46,837 nt of DNA from Lentisphaeria bacterium (GCA_018265615.1 JABLYX010000042.1:1-46837), one strand, 5' to 3'; shown: positions 32,326-41,714, counted from the stretch's first letter. Numbers and translations are program-made. Notes: generated from the letters alone by a model not told the origin.

Positions 32326-34236
32326 ATGAGTACTGCCACCGTCAAAACTGTCGATCTTGACAAAATCGCAGCAGATTATAAGAAAGCTTATGAAAACGTC
32401 AAGCGCCGCATCATCATCTGCGGCGGCACGGGCTGCGTGGCCAACGGTGCCCTGGATGTCCGTGAAGCGCTCGCCAAAGAGCTTGAAAAGGCCGGTATCG
32501 ACGTGATTCTCGAAGTCAAGGCCGAGGACAGGAAGAAGGAAGACACCTATATTTCGAAGTCCGGCTGCCAGGGCTTCTGCCAGATGGGGCCGCTGCTCCA
32601 CATCGAGCCGGGCGACATCCTCTACACGAAGGTCAAGATCGCCGACGTGCCGGAGATCGTCGAACGCACGCTCCAGCGCGGCGAAATCATCGACCGGCTG
32701 CTCTACGTCGACCACAAGAACGGCAACTGCCACTGCAAGGGCGACGCCGAAATCCCGTTCTACAACCGCCAGAAGCGCGTGGTTCTCGCGAACTGCCGGA
32801 TCGAGCCGGGCGACGTTCGTGAATATATTGCCCGCGGCGGCTATTTCGGCGCCCGCAAGGCGGTTCTCGACATGAAACCCGAAGAGGTCTGCCAGACCGC
32901 GATCGAATCCGGCCTGCGCGGCCGCGGCGGCGGCGGTTTCCCGACCGGCCTCAAGTGGAAGTTCACGCTTGCGTCGAAGAACGATAAGAAATACGTCATC
33001 TGCAACGGCGACGAGGGCGACCCGGGCGCGTTCATGGACCGTTCGGTCATGGAAGGCAATCCGCACGCCGTCATCGAAGGCATGATGATCGCGGCCCGCG
33101 CAATCGGCGCCGATGAAGGTTATGTCTATGTCCGCGCCGAATATCCGCTTGCGGTCGAACGCATGCGCGCCGCAGTGAAAGACGCCGAAAAGACCGGCGT
33201 GTTGGGCGACAACCTCTTCGGCAGCGACTTCAGCTTCAGGGTCAATGTGATGGAGGGCGCGGGCGCATTCGTCTGCGGCGAGGAAACCGCGCTTATCGCG
33301 TCGATCGAAGGCAAGCGCGGCATGCCGAAGCCGAAGCCGCCGTTCCCGGCCCAGAGCGGCCTCTGGGGCAAGCCGACGGTCATCAACAACGTCGAGACGC
33401 TTGCGTCGGTTCCGGGCATCTTCTACAAGGGTCCTGCGCAGTACAAGGCGATCGGCACCGAGAAATCCCCCGGCACGAAGACCTTCGCCCTCACCGGCCA
33501 TGTCGCGAACACCGGCCTCATCGAGGTTCCGTTCGGCACGACGCTGCGTGAGATCGTCTACAACATCGGCGGCGGCGTGACCAACAACGCCGGCGAAATC
33601 ACGAACGACGACTTCAAGGCCGTGCAGATCGGCGGGCCGTCGGGCGGCTGCCTGACTCCGGAAATGCTCGATCTGCCGCTTGACTTCGACTCCCTGAAGA
33701 GCGTCGGCGCGATGGTTGGCTCCGGCGGCCTCGTGGTTATGAACAAGCAGACCTGCATCGTGAAGATCGCGCGCTTCTTCATGCAGTTCACTCAGAACGA
33801 GTCGTGCGGCAAATGCGTGCCGTGCCGCGAAGGCACCCGCCAGATGCTCGCGCTGCTCGACGACATCATCGAGGGGCGCGCGGACCGTCATACGCTTGAG
33901 CTTCTCGAGGAGACCGCGAGGGCGGTTCAACTCGGTTCGCTCTGCGGCCTCGGCAAAACCGCGCCGAACCCGGTGCTCTCCACGCTGCGTTATTTCCGCG
34001 ACGAGTACGAAGCGCACGTGCTCAAGAAGACCTGTCCGGCCGGTGAGTGCAAAGCGCTTGCCCGCCCCGAGATTCTGGCCGACAAGTGCAAGGGCTGTAC
34101 GGCCTGTATGCGCAAGTGCCCGGTCGGCGCGATTACCGGAAAGGTCAAGGAGGTTCACGTCCTCGACGCGGACAAGTGCATCAAGTGCGGCGCCTGCAAG
34201 GCGGCGTGCAAGTTCGGTGCGGTCATCGGCCTTTAA
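32326..34236 (+). CDS. Bifurcating-type hydrogenase flavin subunit (NuoF/HydB-like)
   Basis: 636 residues. Residues 25-110 are a thioredoxin-like [2Fe-2S] domain (C32, C37, C81, C85). The NuoF core follows: GRGGGGFPTG (199-208) for FMN/NAD and CNGDEGDPGAFMDRS, then the N3-type [4Fe-4S] site ESCGKCVPCREGT. The C-terminus has two [4Fe-4S] ferredoxin motifs (C588/591/594/598 and C618/621/624/628). This fused layout matches HydB of electron-bifurcating hydrogenases, where it oxidises NADH. Whether this enzyme bifurcates with ferredoxin cannot be proven from sequence. It lies 34 bases before hydA. Confidence 0.95.
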   Translation: MSTATVKTVDLDKIAADYKKAYENVKRRIIICGGTGCVANGALDVREALAKELEKAGIDVILEVKAEDRKKEDTYISKSGCQGFCQMGPLLHIEPGDILYTKVKIADVPEIVERTLQRGEIIDRLLYVDHKNGNCHCKGDAEIPFYNRQKRVVLANCRIEPGDVREYIARGGYFGARKAVLDMKPEEVCQTAIESGLRGRGGGGFPTGLKWKFTLASKNDKKYVICNGDEGDPGAFMDRSVMEGNPHAVIEGMMIAARAIGADEGYVYVRAEYPLAVERMRAAVKDAEKTGVLGDNLFGSDFSFRVNVMEGAGAFVCGEETALIASIEGKRGMPKPKPPFPAQSGLWGKPTVINNVETLASVPGIFYKGPAQYKAIGTEKSPGTKTFALTGHVANTGLIEVPFGTTLREIVYNIGGGVTNNAGEITNDDFKAVQIGGPSGGCLTPEMLDLPLDFDSLKSVGAMVGSGGLVVMNKQTCIVKIARFFMQFTQNESCGKCVPCREGTRQMLALLDDIIEGRADRHTLELLEETARAVQLGSLCGLGKTAPNPVLSTLRYFRDEYEAHVLKKTCPAGECKALARPEILADKCKGCTACMRKCPVGAITGKVKEVHVLDADKCIKCGACKAACKFGAVIGL

Positions 34237-34270
34237 TTCATAAAATCACAGCCCTGGAGCATAAAATAAA

Positions 34271-36301
34271 ATGAGTGAAGAAAAAAAGACTCTGTTTGTC
34301 AATAACCGCGAGATCGAGATCGCGGGCGAGCGCAATCTGCTCGAACTGATCCGTAAAGCGGGCATCGATATTCCGACGTTCTGCTACCACTCGGAGCTGT
34401 CGATCTACGGCGCGTGCCGTCTCTGCCTCGTCGACGTGAAGGGCCGCGGCATCATGGCCTCGTGTTCGACCGCGCCGGAAGCCGGCATGGTGATTTTCAC
34501 GGATACCAAAGCGATCCGCAACATGCGCAAAATCAACGTCGAACTGCTGCTGGCGAGCCACAAACGCGAGTGTCCGAGCTGCCAGCGCAGCGCGAACTGC
34601 TCGCTGCAGGACATCGCCCGCAAGCTCGGCGTGCACGACGTCCGCTACAAGCAGAGCGTCAAGGATCTGCCGATCGACGATTCGAGCCCGTCGCTGGTGC
34701 GCGACCCGAACAAGTGCGTGCTCTGCGGCGACTGTGTCCGCGTCTGTGCCGAGGTCCAGTCGGTCGGCGCGCTTGATTTCGCGTGCCGCGGTTCGAACGC
34801 CCGGGTCGTCCCGGCTTTCGACAGCAGCCTCTCAGAGGTTGAATGCGTGAACTGCGGGCAGTGCGCGCAGGTCTGCCCAACCGGTGCGATCGTTGCGAAA
34901 AGCAACATCGACGAGGTGTGGGACGCGATTTACGATCCGGACAAGATCGTCATCGCGCAGGTCGCTCCGGCGGTCCGCGTCGGCCTCGGCGAGAGGCTCG
35001 GCGGCTTCGAAATGGGCGAGAACGTCGCCCGCAAGATGGTCACCGCCATGAAGATCCTCGGCTTCGACGAGGTCTATGACACCTGTTTCGCGGCGGATAT
35101 GACGATCTTCGAGGAGGCGACCGAGTTCCTTGACCGCCTCGGCAACAACGGCGTGCTGCCGATGTTCACGAGCTGCTGTCCGGGCTGGGTGAAGTTCGCG
35201 GAGACCTACTATCCGGAGCTGTTGCCGAATATCTCGACGACGCGCTCGCCGCAGGCGATTTTCGGTTCCGTTGCCCGCAAGACGCTCCCGGCCAAGCTCG
35301 GCGTGAAGCCGGAGAATCTGGTCGTGGTTTCGATCATGCCGTGCACCGCGAAGAAATATGAAGCACAGCTGCCGAAGTTCTCGCAGGACGGCCGTCCGGA
35401 TGTGGATTACGTCCTGACCACGAACGAGCTTGCGCAGATGATCCAGTCGATGGGCATCCAGACGAATGAGCTTGAGCCGTCGGCTTTCGATATGCCGCTC
35501 GGTTTTTCGACCGGCGGCGGCGTGATTTTCGGCGCCACCGGCGGCGTGATGGAAGCGGCGCTGCGTTTCGCGGTCGAGAAGGTTTCCGGCAACCCGATGA
35601 GCCCGATCGACTTCAAGGAGACCCGCGGCCTTGCTCCGCGCAAGGAGGCGACGCTTGAGGTCGCCGGCCAGAAGCTGCGCATCGCGGTTGTCCACGGGCT
35701 CGCGAATGCCCGCAAGCTCGTCGAAGAGATCAAGGCCGGTAAGGTCGCCTACGACTTTGTGGAGGTCATGGCCTGTCCGGGCGGCTGCGTCGCGGGCGGC
35801 GGACAGCCGATTTCGCATGACAAGGAGTTCCGCACGAAACGCGCGGCCGGCCTCTACGACACCGACAAGGGCCGTCAGGTCCAGAAGCCGCAGGACAACT
35901 ACTGGGTCGACAAGTGCTATGCGGAGAGCTTCGGCGGCCGTCCGGGTTCGCATGAGGCGCACACCCGGCTGCACACGCATTATCAGAACCGCAGCCAGCT
36001 GTTCGACGCGAAGAGCCCGATCCTGCGGAGCAAGAAAGAGGATGCGCTCCCGATCTGCGTGACCCTCTGCACGAAGCAGAGCAAGTGTCCCGGGCAGGAG
36101 CTGCTCGGCCGCGTGGTTGAGTTCGTGAAGGAGAAGGGTTGGGCCGACAGCGTGAACGTCGACGCGGCGTTCAGCTCACGCCCGGAAGCGGACGGCACGA
36201 TCTCGGTGACGGTCGGCGACGTGGTGATTCCGCGCAACGACTCGGTTGAAGTGACCTTCGCTGAAGTCAGGCGCGCGATCGAAAACGCGTTCGCGAAATA
36301 A
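34271..36301 (+). CDS. hydA: [FeFe] hydrogenase catalytic subunit
   Basis: 676 residues. N-terminal [2Fe-2S] domain (C38, C49, C52, C65), His-Cys [4Fe-4S] site (H97, C101, C104, C110), two [4Fe-4S] ferredoxin motifs (C149-C159 and C192-C202), then the H-cluster domain with TSCCPGW (L1, C302), MPCTAKKYE (L2, C358) and ACPGGC (L3, C502 and C506). All four H-cluster cysteines are present, so it should make or use H2. After residue 540 it has a further 120 residues with C596, C600 and C606, an incomplete-looking cluster site. Maturation genes (hydE, hydF, hydG) are not in this window. It ends with an intrinsic terminator. Confidence 0.96.
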   Translation: MSEEKKTLFVNNREIEIAGERNLLELIRKAGIDIPTFCYHSELSIYGACRLCLVDVKGRGIMASCSTAPEAGMVIFTDTKAIRNMRKINVELLLASHKRECPSCQRSANCSLQDIARKLGVHDVRYKQSVKDLPIDDSSPSLVRDPNKCVLCGDCVRVCAEVQSVGALDFACRGSNARVVPAFDSSLSEVECVNCGQCAQVCPTGAIVAKSNIDEVWDAIYDPDKIVIAQVAPAVRVGLGERLGGFEMGENVARKMVTAMKILGFDEVYDTCFAADMTIFEEATEFLDRLGNNGVLPMFTSCCPGWVKFAETYYPELLPNISTTRSPQAIFGSVARKTLPAKLGVKPENLVVVSIMPCTAKKYEAQLPKFSQDGRPDVDYVLTTNELAQMIQSMGIQTNELEPSAFDMPLGFSTGGGVIFGATGGVMEAALRFAVEKVSGNPMSPIDFKETRGLAPRKEATLEVAGQKLRIAVVHGLANARKLVEEIKAGKVAYDFVEVMACPGGCVAGGGQPISHDKEFRTKRAAGLYDTDKGRQVQKPQDNYWVDKCYAESFGGRPGSHEAHTRLHTHYQNRSQLFDAKSPILRSKKEDALPICVTLCTKQSKCPGQELLGRVVEFVKEKGWADSVNVDAAFSSRPEADGTISVTVGDVVIPRNDSVEVTFAEVRRAIENAFAK

Positions 36302-36320
36302 TCTGCGCGGCGCAGTCAGC

Positions 36321-36362
36321 CGGAGAGAGAAAAACGTTTCGTTTTTCTCTCTCCGTTTTTTT
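36321..36362 (+). terminator. Intrinsic terminator of the hydrogenase operon
   Basis: A perfect 16-bp stem (36321-36336 with 36340-36355), a 3-base loop and then seven T. It lies 19 bases after the hydA stop codon and 10 bases before the end of the convergent alginate-lyase-like gene. Confidence 0.93.
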
Positions 36363-36372
36363 GGGGGAGAAA

Positions 36373-37452
36373 TCAGGTCCGGGGGCAGATGCAGCTGAAG
36401 CAGGGACGGAACTTCGCATCGACGGGCTCGAGAAAGTCGTCGACGAGTGAAAAGAGCCGGTCCGCGGCGGGCATGGGGCCGGCCTGGAGAAATTCCCATT
36501 CGGCTTTGCCGGTCAGGTACGGCAGAAGATAATGGAACGCGTTCCGCAGGGTCGCCTGATCGTCGGAGGGGAGAACCCACAGCTCCATTCCGAGCAGCTT
36601 CGCATATGCGGCGAGCTTGCTCCACGCCGTCAGGTTGAAGGTGCTGTATGAGAGCGACAGCGTCCGGGCGATCTCGAAGGGCTGCTGGCCGTTGTTCAGC
36701 AGCTGGGTGGAGAGCCGCGGAATTGATTTTTCCCGGATCTGCCGCCGGGCCAGATCGGGATATCCGAGGAACAGCGCCAGCGCGACGAATTGAGCGTCAT
36801 ACCAGGTTCCGTGGTTGCCCGGCGCGCGTTCCTCTTTGACCGGCGACGGATCGCTGATCAGCCAGAAGAAATATTCCGTGGCCCATTGCCGCAGCCGTTC
36901 GAGTTCGCCCGGCGTCCACTCCGGGTTGAACGGAAGGGAGCCGGCGGCTTCGAACAGCTCGCAGAACGGGTGGCTGTCGATCAATCCCCACGTATTGCCT
37001 TTTGAGCGGCCCGGTATGAACTGGGCGAAATTCAGGTGCGGCGTCATGGCGGTTTCCGGATCCAGGAACCAGCATTTGAGCAGGCGGCCGGCTTTTTCGC
37101 AATAGCGTGTTTCCCCGGTCAGCTTTCCTGCGGCGCTCAGCGTGCCTACGCTCCGGCACATCGCCCCGAGTGAGGGGGAATCATACTTTGCCCAGTCCGG
37201 ATTGATGACGCCGTCGCGATGGATCCACGGCATTCCGTCCGGGGTGTCCGGGTTCGGCCAGTCGTAGATGGAGAGGCTGACATAATCGTGCGGATCGCCG
37301 GAAAGCGCCGGAGCTTCTTTGAACACCACGCTGAATCCGGGCGCCGCGAGGCAGCGGTCCGCCTCCCGGCGAAGTCCGGCAAGGTCGTCCGCGGTAAGCT
37401 CCGCGCGTTTTTTCTCCCAATACTCTTCCCGGCAAAGCTGCATGTCGGACAT
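36373..37452 (-). CDS. Alginate-lyase-fold protein, cytoplasmic, cassette 2
   Basis: About 359 residues of the alginate lyase (PF05426) alpha-barrel type. Family landmarks are VSLSIYDWPNPDT, LNFAQFIPGRSKGN, GNHGTWYDAQ (active-site Asn-His) and RTLSLSYSTFNL (Arg and Tyr). No signal peptide is seen, unlike the secreted enzyme just upstream. It may act in the cytoplasm on imported uronic acid oligomers or on another substrate. An ATG at 37467 overlaps the upstream stop as TAATG but lacks a ribosome-binding site. ATG 37452 follows GGAG and is chosen, with modest certainty. It is the last gene of cassette 2. Confidence 0.82.
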   Translation of the reverse strand: MSDMQLCREEYWEKKRAELTADDLAGLRREADRCLAAPGFSVVFKEAPALSGDPHDYVSLSIYDWPNPDTPDGMPWIHRDGVINPDWAKYDSPSLGAMCRSVGTLSAAGKLTGETRYCEKAGRLLKCWFLDPETAMTPHLNFAQFIPGRSKGNTWGLIDSHPFCELFEAAGSLPFNPEWTPGELERLRQWATEYFFWLISDPSPVKEERAPGNHGTWYDAQFVALALFLGYPDLARRQIREKSIPRLSTQLLNNGQQPFEIARTLSLSYSTFNLTAWSKLAAYAKLLGMELWVLPSDDQATLRNAFHYLLPYLTGKAEWEFLQAGPMPAADRLFSLVDDFLEPVDAKFRPCFSCICPRT

Positions 37453-37466
37453 TGGCGTAATCTCCA

Positions 37467-39851
37467 TTATTTTGAAAAGTGGAACCTGATGTTACGGATC
37501 CAGAAATCGAACTCCTTTTCGCGGCTTCCCATTCCGATCCGGAATTTGCGGACTTTCTTCATCGTCTCCTCCGGGAGCAGGACGGTTCGTTTGCCCCATG
37601 CCGGAGCCGGACGGTCGAACGGCAGTTCGCGGTACGCATTTTTCAGGTCGTCGACCACCTGAATGTAGCTGTAAGGGAAATACGGGTTCCCGTCGGGATG
37701 GGCGGCTTTGATTTCAAATGAGACCGCATATGCGTGTTCCAGGCTCTCACCGGGCAGATTGAGGATGTATTCCGGGTAGGACCAGCCGCCGGCGGTGTTC
37801 GTGAAATCCGAGTGGATCCGGATTGCATTTTCCGCCGGGTCATGTGATATCGTCATCCTGCCGGCACAGTTCCGGTGCCAGCGCGGGGCCAGATTCAACT
37901 CGAACGATTTTGTGTTCTCCTCCCCGATCCGGGTGAAGTTCATCACCAACGGCGCAGCCGCGCCGGTACGGTCGACCACGCTGATCTGAAACTGCGGCGC
38001 GGGGTCACGGACCTCGAGCGGCCACTCCACATGCGTCCGGCTTTTCGGCGGCAGTTTCATCCGGCGGAGCTTCGGGCCGGCAGCGGTGATTCCTTCCGGC
38101 GGCATCACTTCAGGGGCGGTGACCTGCTCCCGGTCCGACAGGTTGAAGAGATCGACTCCGATCCTGTCCGGCACGAACAGATAGGAGAGCTCGTTTTTCG
38201 GCTTTCGGGCATACAGGTCCGAGCGGTAGACGACCGGTGTGATTTTCCGCGGGACCGGCCGGCTGGACTCCGCGAGCAGCAGAAGCTCGCGCGCTCCCGT
38301 CTGTGTGTCCGTGAGAGCATCGCTCCGGCTGCCCTGCTTCAGGAACACATAGAGAAGGCCGTCCGGGGCATGGTATCGGCCGTCCGGCCCCGGTTTCAGG
38401 ATTCGCCCGTCCGCGCCGCAGACTGCTTCAACCGGAAGAGCGTCGAGGGCATGGGCGACGGGGGCGGTTTTTCCGGTGTACAGTACGGCGACCGCCTCTC
38501 TGCCGTCGGAGAAGAGGCGCTTTCGCGTATACGGGCCGGGAATTTTCAGGTCGCCGGCATACCGTTTGTTCGCCAGCGCCCGGATGCTGAAGAAATAGGC
38601 GGCCAGCGACCGCATCGGGGTTCGGTGGAAGTCGCACATGCCGAAGTTCGCGCCGGCTTCCGGCCGGAAAAGATAGCGGTAGGGATAATAGGCGGCAACT
38701 CCGCACGCTTTGGCCTCCACCCCTTTCATGACGATCCAGCAGGCGCTCAGCATATCCTCGCCGACCTCCGCCCTGTGATTTCCGGTCGGGCCGCCTTCCG
38801 CCGCCCGTTCCCTGATCCCGCGTTTCCACGGCTTCCCGGACTCCGTGATCCAGATCGGCAGCCCGGATTTCGGAGAGGATTTCATGATGTCGCGGTAGGT
38901 GCGGATACGGCCTTCCATCTCATCCGGGGAGTGATAACTGTGCAGGGCGAATACATCGATGAGGTCGAGGAATCCATTCTCCATATAATTTGCCAGCGCG
39001 CGTTGGGCGACGGTGGGCCGGGTATCGGCGATTGCGGCGCCGACCAGCGGAGCGGGGACCCGGCCCGCATCCATATACCAGGAGACCGCGGCGACCATCG
39101 GGACATATTCATTGCCGGGAACCGGTTTCAGGTCCGGTTCATTGTCCACCTGAAAGCCGTCCATGAGCGTTTTTCTGTTCCTGAAGCGGACCTGGAGCGA
39201 TTCGCCTGTTTTGAGCAGGTCCAGCGGATACGGCTGATATTCCGCCTGGGTTTTGTCCGGCTGTGCGCCGACCCATTCCGGCGGATAGCTCAGATACGAG
39301 AGCACTTTGATTCCGGATTTCTCCATATTCCGGTAAAGCTGCCCGTAGCGCGGATCCCAGGAACCCTCCCGTGGCTCTTCGCGGTCCCATCCGTGGAACT
39401 CCCGGACCTCGCGGATTCCCGCCCGTCGCAGGATCCGGTAGCCGTCGGCCTGTATGTCGCCGGTCTGGCTGTAGAGGTCGGACTGGATCCGGAAGAACGG
39501 GTCCGCGGCTTCCCGGAACGGTTCGAGCGCGATGATCCCGAAGCGCTGTCCCGAGGCGGGAACCTCAAGCTCATGAAAACCGCGCGGCAGTGTGACGACG
39601 GCCTGATAGGAATCCCTTTCCGGCTGTCGTTTCAGCACGGTTTCTCCGCACTCCCGGCCCGTATAGTCCAGCAGGCTGCACGGCAGCTCCTCGGGGGCGT
39701 CTCCGGCTTTGAGCCGGAGGGTGACGGCCGCCGGCTGCTCTGGGGCGATGTGCCACTGTGCCGTGCCGGCCGGTTCGAAGTATACCGGAGCGGCGGACAG
39801 CGCGGCGGCCGTCGCAAGCGCACAGCCGGACAATAACGGGAATAACTTCAT
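37467..39851 (-). CDS. Secreted clan GH-A glycoside hydrolase, cassette 2
   Basis: 794 residues. A signal peptide (1-21, LSGCALATAAALSA) is followed by a beta domain (22-125). A TIM barrel begins at DIQADGYRILRRAGIREVR (132-150), with N237-E238 (VDNEPD) as acid/base and E337 (WITESGK) as nucleophile. It resembles GH39/GH5-related enzymes of clan A. The C-terminal 400 residues are beta-rich domains, the last possibly carbohydrate-binding. The specific sugar is not known. AGGA precedes ATG 39851, 20 bases after the pseudopilin. The downstream gene overlaps its stop codon or begins a few bases beyond. Confidence 0.83.
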   Translation of the reverse strand: MKLFPLLSGCALATAAALSAAPVYFEPAGTAQWHIAPEQPAAVTLRLKAGDAPEELPCSLLDYTGRECGETVLKRQPERDSYQAVVTLPRGFHELEVPASGQRFGIIALEPFREAADPFFRIQSDLYSQTGDIQADGYRILRRAGIREVREFHGWDREEPREGSWDPRYGQLYRNMEKSGIKVLSYLSYPPEWVGAQPDKTQAEYQPYPLDLLKTGESLQVRFRNRKTLMDGFQVDNEPDLKPVPGNEYVPMVAAVSWYMDAGRVPAPLVGAAIADTRPTVAQRALANYMENGFLDLIDVFALHSYHSPDEMEGRIRTYRDIMKSSPKSGLPIWITESGKPWKRGIRERAAEGGPTGNHRAEVGEDMLSACWIVMKGVEAKACGVAAYYPYRYLFRPEAGANFGMCDFHRTPMRSLAAYFFSIRALANKRYAGDLKIPGPYTRKRLFSDGREAVAVLYTGKTAPVAHALDALPVEAVCGADGRILKPGPDGRYHAPDGLLYVFLKQGSRSDALTDTQTGARELLLLAESSRPVPRKITPVVYRSDLYARKPKNELSYLFVPDRIGVDLFNLSDREQVTAPEVMPPEGITAAGPKLRRMKLPPKSRTHVEWPLEVRDPAPQFQISVVDRTGAAAPLVMNFTRIGEENTKSFELNLAPRWHRNCAGRMTISHDPAENAIRIHSDFTNTAGGWSYPEYILNLPGESLEHAYAVSFEIKAAHPDGNPYFPYSYIQVVDDLKNAYRELPFDRPAPAWGKRTVLLPEETMKKVRKFRIGMGSREKEFDFWIRNIRFHFSK

Positions 39852-39871
39852 GACTGGTTCCTGCTGTTCTG

Positions 39872-40615
39872 TCAGATTCCGGCGGCGACGTGCGTGTAGT
39901 CCGCGGCGCGATAGAGGTTGTTGACGGTGACGATGGAACTGGCCCCGTCGTCAAGGAACTGTTTCTTGAGCTCCGGGGCCGTACGGCTTGCGACATGCCC
40001 GTCCGTCCAGAGCAGATTGGCGGAAATGCGGTGCAGGAAGTGGAACGCACCCGGTTCGCTTGCGTAGGGCGACGAGAAATAGTAGTACGCCTCGCCCGGA
40101 TACACAACCAGCCCGACACAGTCGCCCGCAAGCAGATAGCTGCCGGGGGCCCGGACCTTGCCGGTCAGGAGCACCCGGATGTCGTTATCAGGGGAATAGC
40201 GGACCGGATTCCCGAATTTCTCCTCGTATGCATTGCCGAAGGAGTCCCGCTTTATGCCGTAGGATTTGAAGAAGTCCGAGGCAGTGTCCGTAACGAGCCG
40301 CTGCGCGGAGGGACAGTAATAGATTTTGTCGATTCTGCGGCTGTCATTGGTGCCCAGCAGGGAGTTGATCCAGGCGTATGAGTGGTATTTTCCGGCGCGC
40401 CGCAGGTCGATCATCCCCTGATTTTCATTGGCGTACAGCAGGAAGAGCTGCCCGACCTGTTTGAGGTTGCCGGTGCATTGAATGCCTTTCGCCCGCGCCC
40501 GCGCTGCGTTCAGGGCCGGCAGCAGCAGCGATGCCAGGATGGCGATGATCGAAATTACGACCAGTAATTCAATCAGCGTGAATGGTTGTCCGGAACTCTG
40601 TTGCGGTTTTCTCAT
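39872..40615 (-). CDS. Pseudopilin-like protein with H-x9-DG motif, cassette 2
   Basis: 247 residues. The class III signal is preceded by a longer polar leader (MRKPQQSSGQP) and reads FTLIELLVVISIIAIL. The alpha helix continues ALNAARARAKGIQCTGNLKQVG. The C-terminal motif HRISANLLWTDGHVAS is H-x9-DG. The globular parts differ from the other two pseudopilins here, as if adapted to each locus. AAGGA lies eight bases before ATG 40615, four bases after the regulator stop codon, so it is co-translated with the regulator. A role as a surface fibre, substrate-binding tether or secretion helper is possible, and none is proven. Confidence 0.88.
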   Translation of the reverse strand: MRKPQQSSGQPFTLIELLVVISIIAILASLLLPALNAARARAKGIQCTGNLKQVGQLFLLYANENQGMIDLRRAGKYHSYAWINSLLGTNDSRRIDKIYYCPSAQRLVTDTASDFFKSYGIKRDSFGNAYEEKFGNPVRYSPDNDIRVLLTGKVRAPGSYLLAGDCVGLVVYPGEAYYYFSSPYASEPGAFHFLHRISANLLWTDGHVASRTAPELKKQFLDDGASSIVTVNNLYRAADYTHVAAGI

Positions 40616-40619
40616 GGCA

Positions 40620-41675
40620 TTATTCCTTCTCTTTTCTGGGAAACATGGAGATGTCGATTTCCTTGTCGGGCAGACTGTCCCAATTCCGCAGGAGGGAGAG
40701 CGCCTGCTGAAGCACTTCGCCGACGTCGAACGGGATATAGTCGACTTCCGGAATGAGCTTCCGCGGATTCGGCCGGTTGCCGTGGCTGACGATCCTGACG
40801 TCGCGCCCGGGGACGAGATTGAGCCGGGTCAGGGCATTGAGGATAATCGGCAGGAAGTTTTCGTTCAGGACGGCGAGCCCATCCGGAACTTCGGTGTTCT
40901 GCGGCGAGAAAAGGAGCTCGAACATGTTGTAATAGAGCAGATCCCGCGAAGTCAGGTTCATGCCGAGGATCCACTTCCGGGGACAGTAAAGCGGGCCGTT
41001 TTCCGCTGCGTCCATGATCTCCATATTGTGTGCGATCGTCATGTTGTCGAACATCAGGACCGCCGCTTTCCGACACCCTTTTCCGGCCAGGTGCGCCAGT
41101 TCCAGCTGAAGGAGTTTCTGCATATCGAAGCTGATGTCGGGCGCCCGGTGCGGCGCGTCGCTGCGCAGCTTGCTGATCACGACGCAGGGAAAATCGCCGA
41201 GCTGTTTCCGGACCGGGGCCGGCGGGGAGAGAAAGACGCAGACCGCACCCGCTAGCAGCCCGCGCGAGGCGTCCGCAGCGAACTCGCTCCAGCGGTCTAT
41301 GGCCGGATCGGACATGCTGCCGAGGTGGTAAAACAGAAATGAGCACTCCGGATGCTGCCGCGTATATTCTGCGGCGACAAGACGGAGCCCGGCGGAAAAT
41401 GAATCCTGTTCCATTCCGCTGTCCTGCTCCGAACCCGGCAGCAGCACCGCAAAGCGGCAGAGATGCGGCGGGTTCGCCGTTACGCACATGCCTTTCGCCC
41501 CGCGCGATTCGATGAAATTCTCCGCAACAAGCTGATTGATGCACTTTTGAAATGCGCTGATGCAGACGGAATACTCCTTTAACAGCTCCGGGCGGTTCGG
41601 CAGTTTGTCACCCGGCTTGAATTCGCCCCGGACAATCCGTGCTCTCAGGTGTTCCAGTATTTCGGGTGTTTTCAT
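40620..41675 (-). CDS. GntR/LacI hybrid transcriptional regulator, cassette 2
   Basis: 351 residues. Residues 1-70 are a GntR-type winged helix (ARIVRGEFKPGDKLPNRPEL, then LVAENFIESRGAKGM for the wing). The rest is a LacI-like sensor (RKAAVLMFDNMTIAHNMEI, partly: KAAVLMFDN; and DVRIVSHGN). It is a paralogue in layout, not a close copy, of the cassette-1 regulator. No clear ribosome-binding site precedes ATG 41675, where the leader ends in GAAATATTCC. Its promoter is a perfect consensus and is overlapped by an inverted repeat, which suggests autorepression. Confidence 0.88.
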   Translation of the reverse strand: MKTPEILEHLRARIVRGEFKPGDKLPNRPELLKEYSVCISAFQKCINQLVAENFIESRGAKGMCVTANPPHLCRFAVLLPGSEQDSGMEQDSFSAGLRLVAAEYTRQHPECSFLFYHLGSMSDPAIDRWSEFAADASRGLLAGAVCVFLSPPAPVRKQLGDFPCVVISKLRSDAPHRAPDISFDMQKLLQLELAHLAGKGCRKAAVLMFDNMTIAHNMEIMDAAENGPLYCPRKWILGMNLTSRDLLYYNMFELLFSPQNTEVPDGLAVLNENFLPIILNALTRLNLVPGRDVRIVSHGNRPNPRKLIPEVDYIPFDVGEVLQQALSLLRNWDSLPDKEIDISMFPRKEKE

Positions 41676-41677
41676 GG

Positions 41678-41714
41678 AATATTTCGCTTTTTTGATGTTG
41701 TATTACGAAATATT
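41678..41714 (-). promoter_or_regulatory. Operator candidate: AATATTTCG inverted pair
   Basis: AATATTTCG (41678-41686) and CGAAATATT (41706-41714) are exact inverted copies separated by 19 bases, 28 bp centre to centre. The first touches the start codon. The second overlaps the -10 of the regulator's promoter. A further TATTTCG lies inside the gene at about 41658-41664. Confidence 0.55.

Noticed and set aside
32251..34158. Long open frame antisense to the hydrogenase flavin subunit
   Set aside because: A shadow of a strongly codon-biased gene. The sense strand has complete cofactor motifs.
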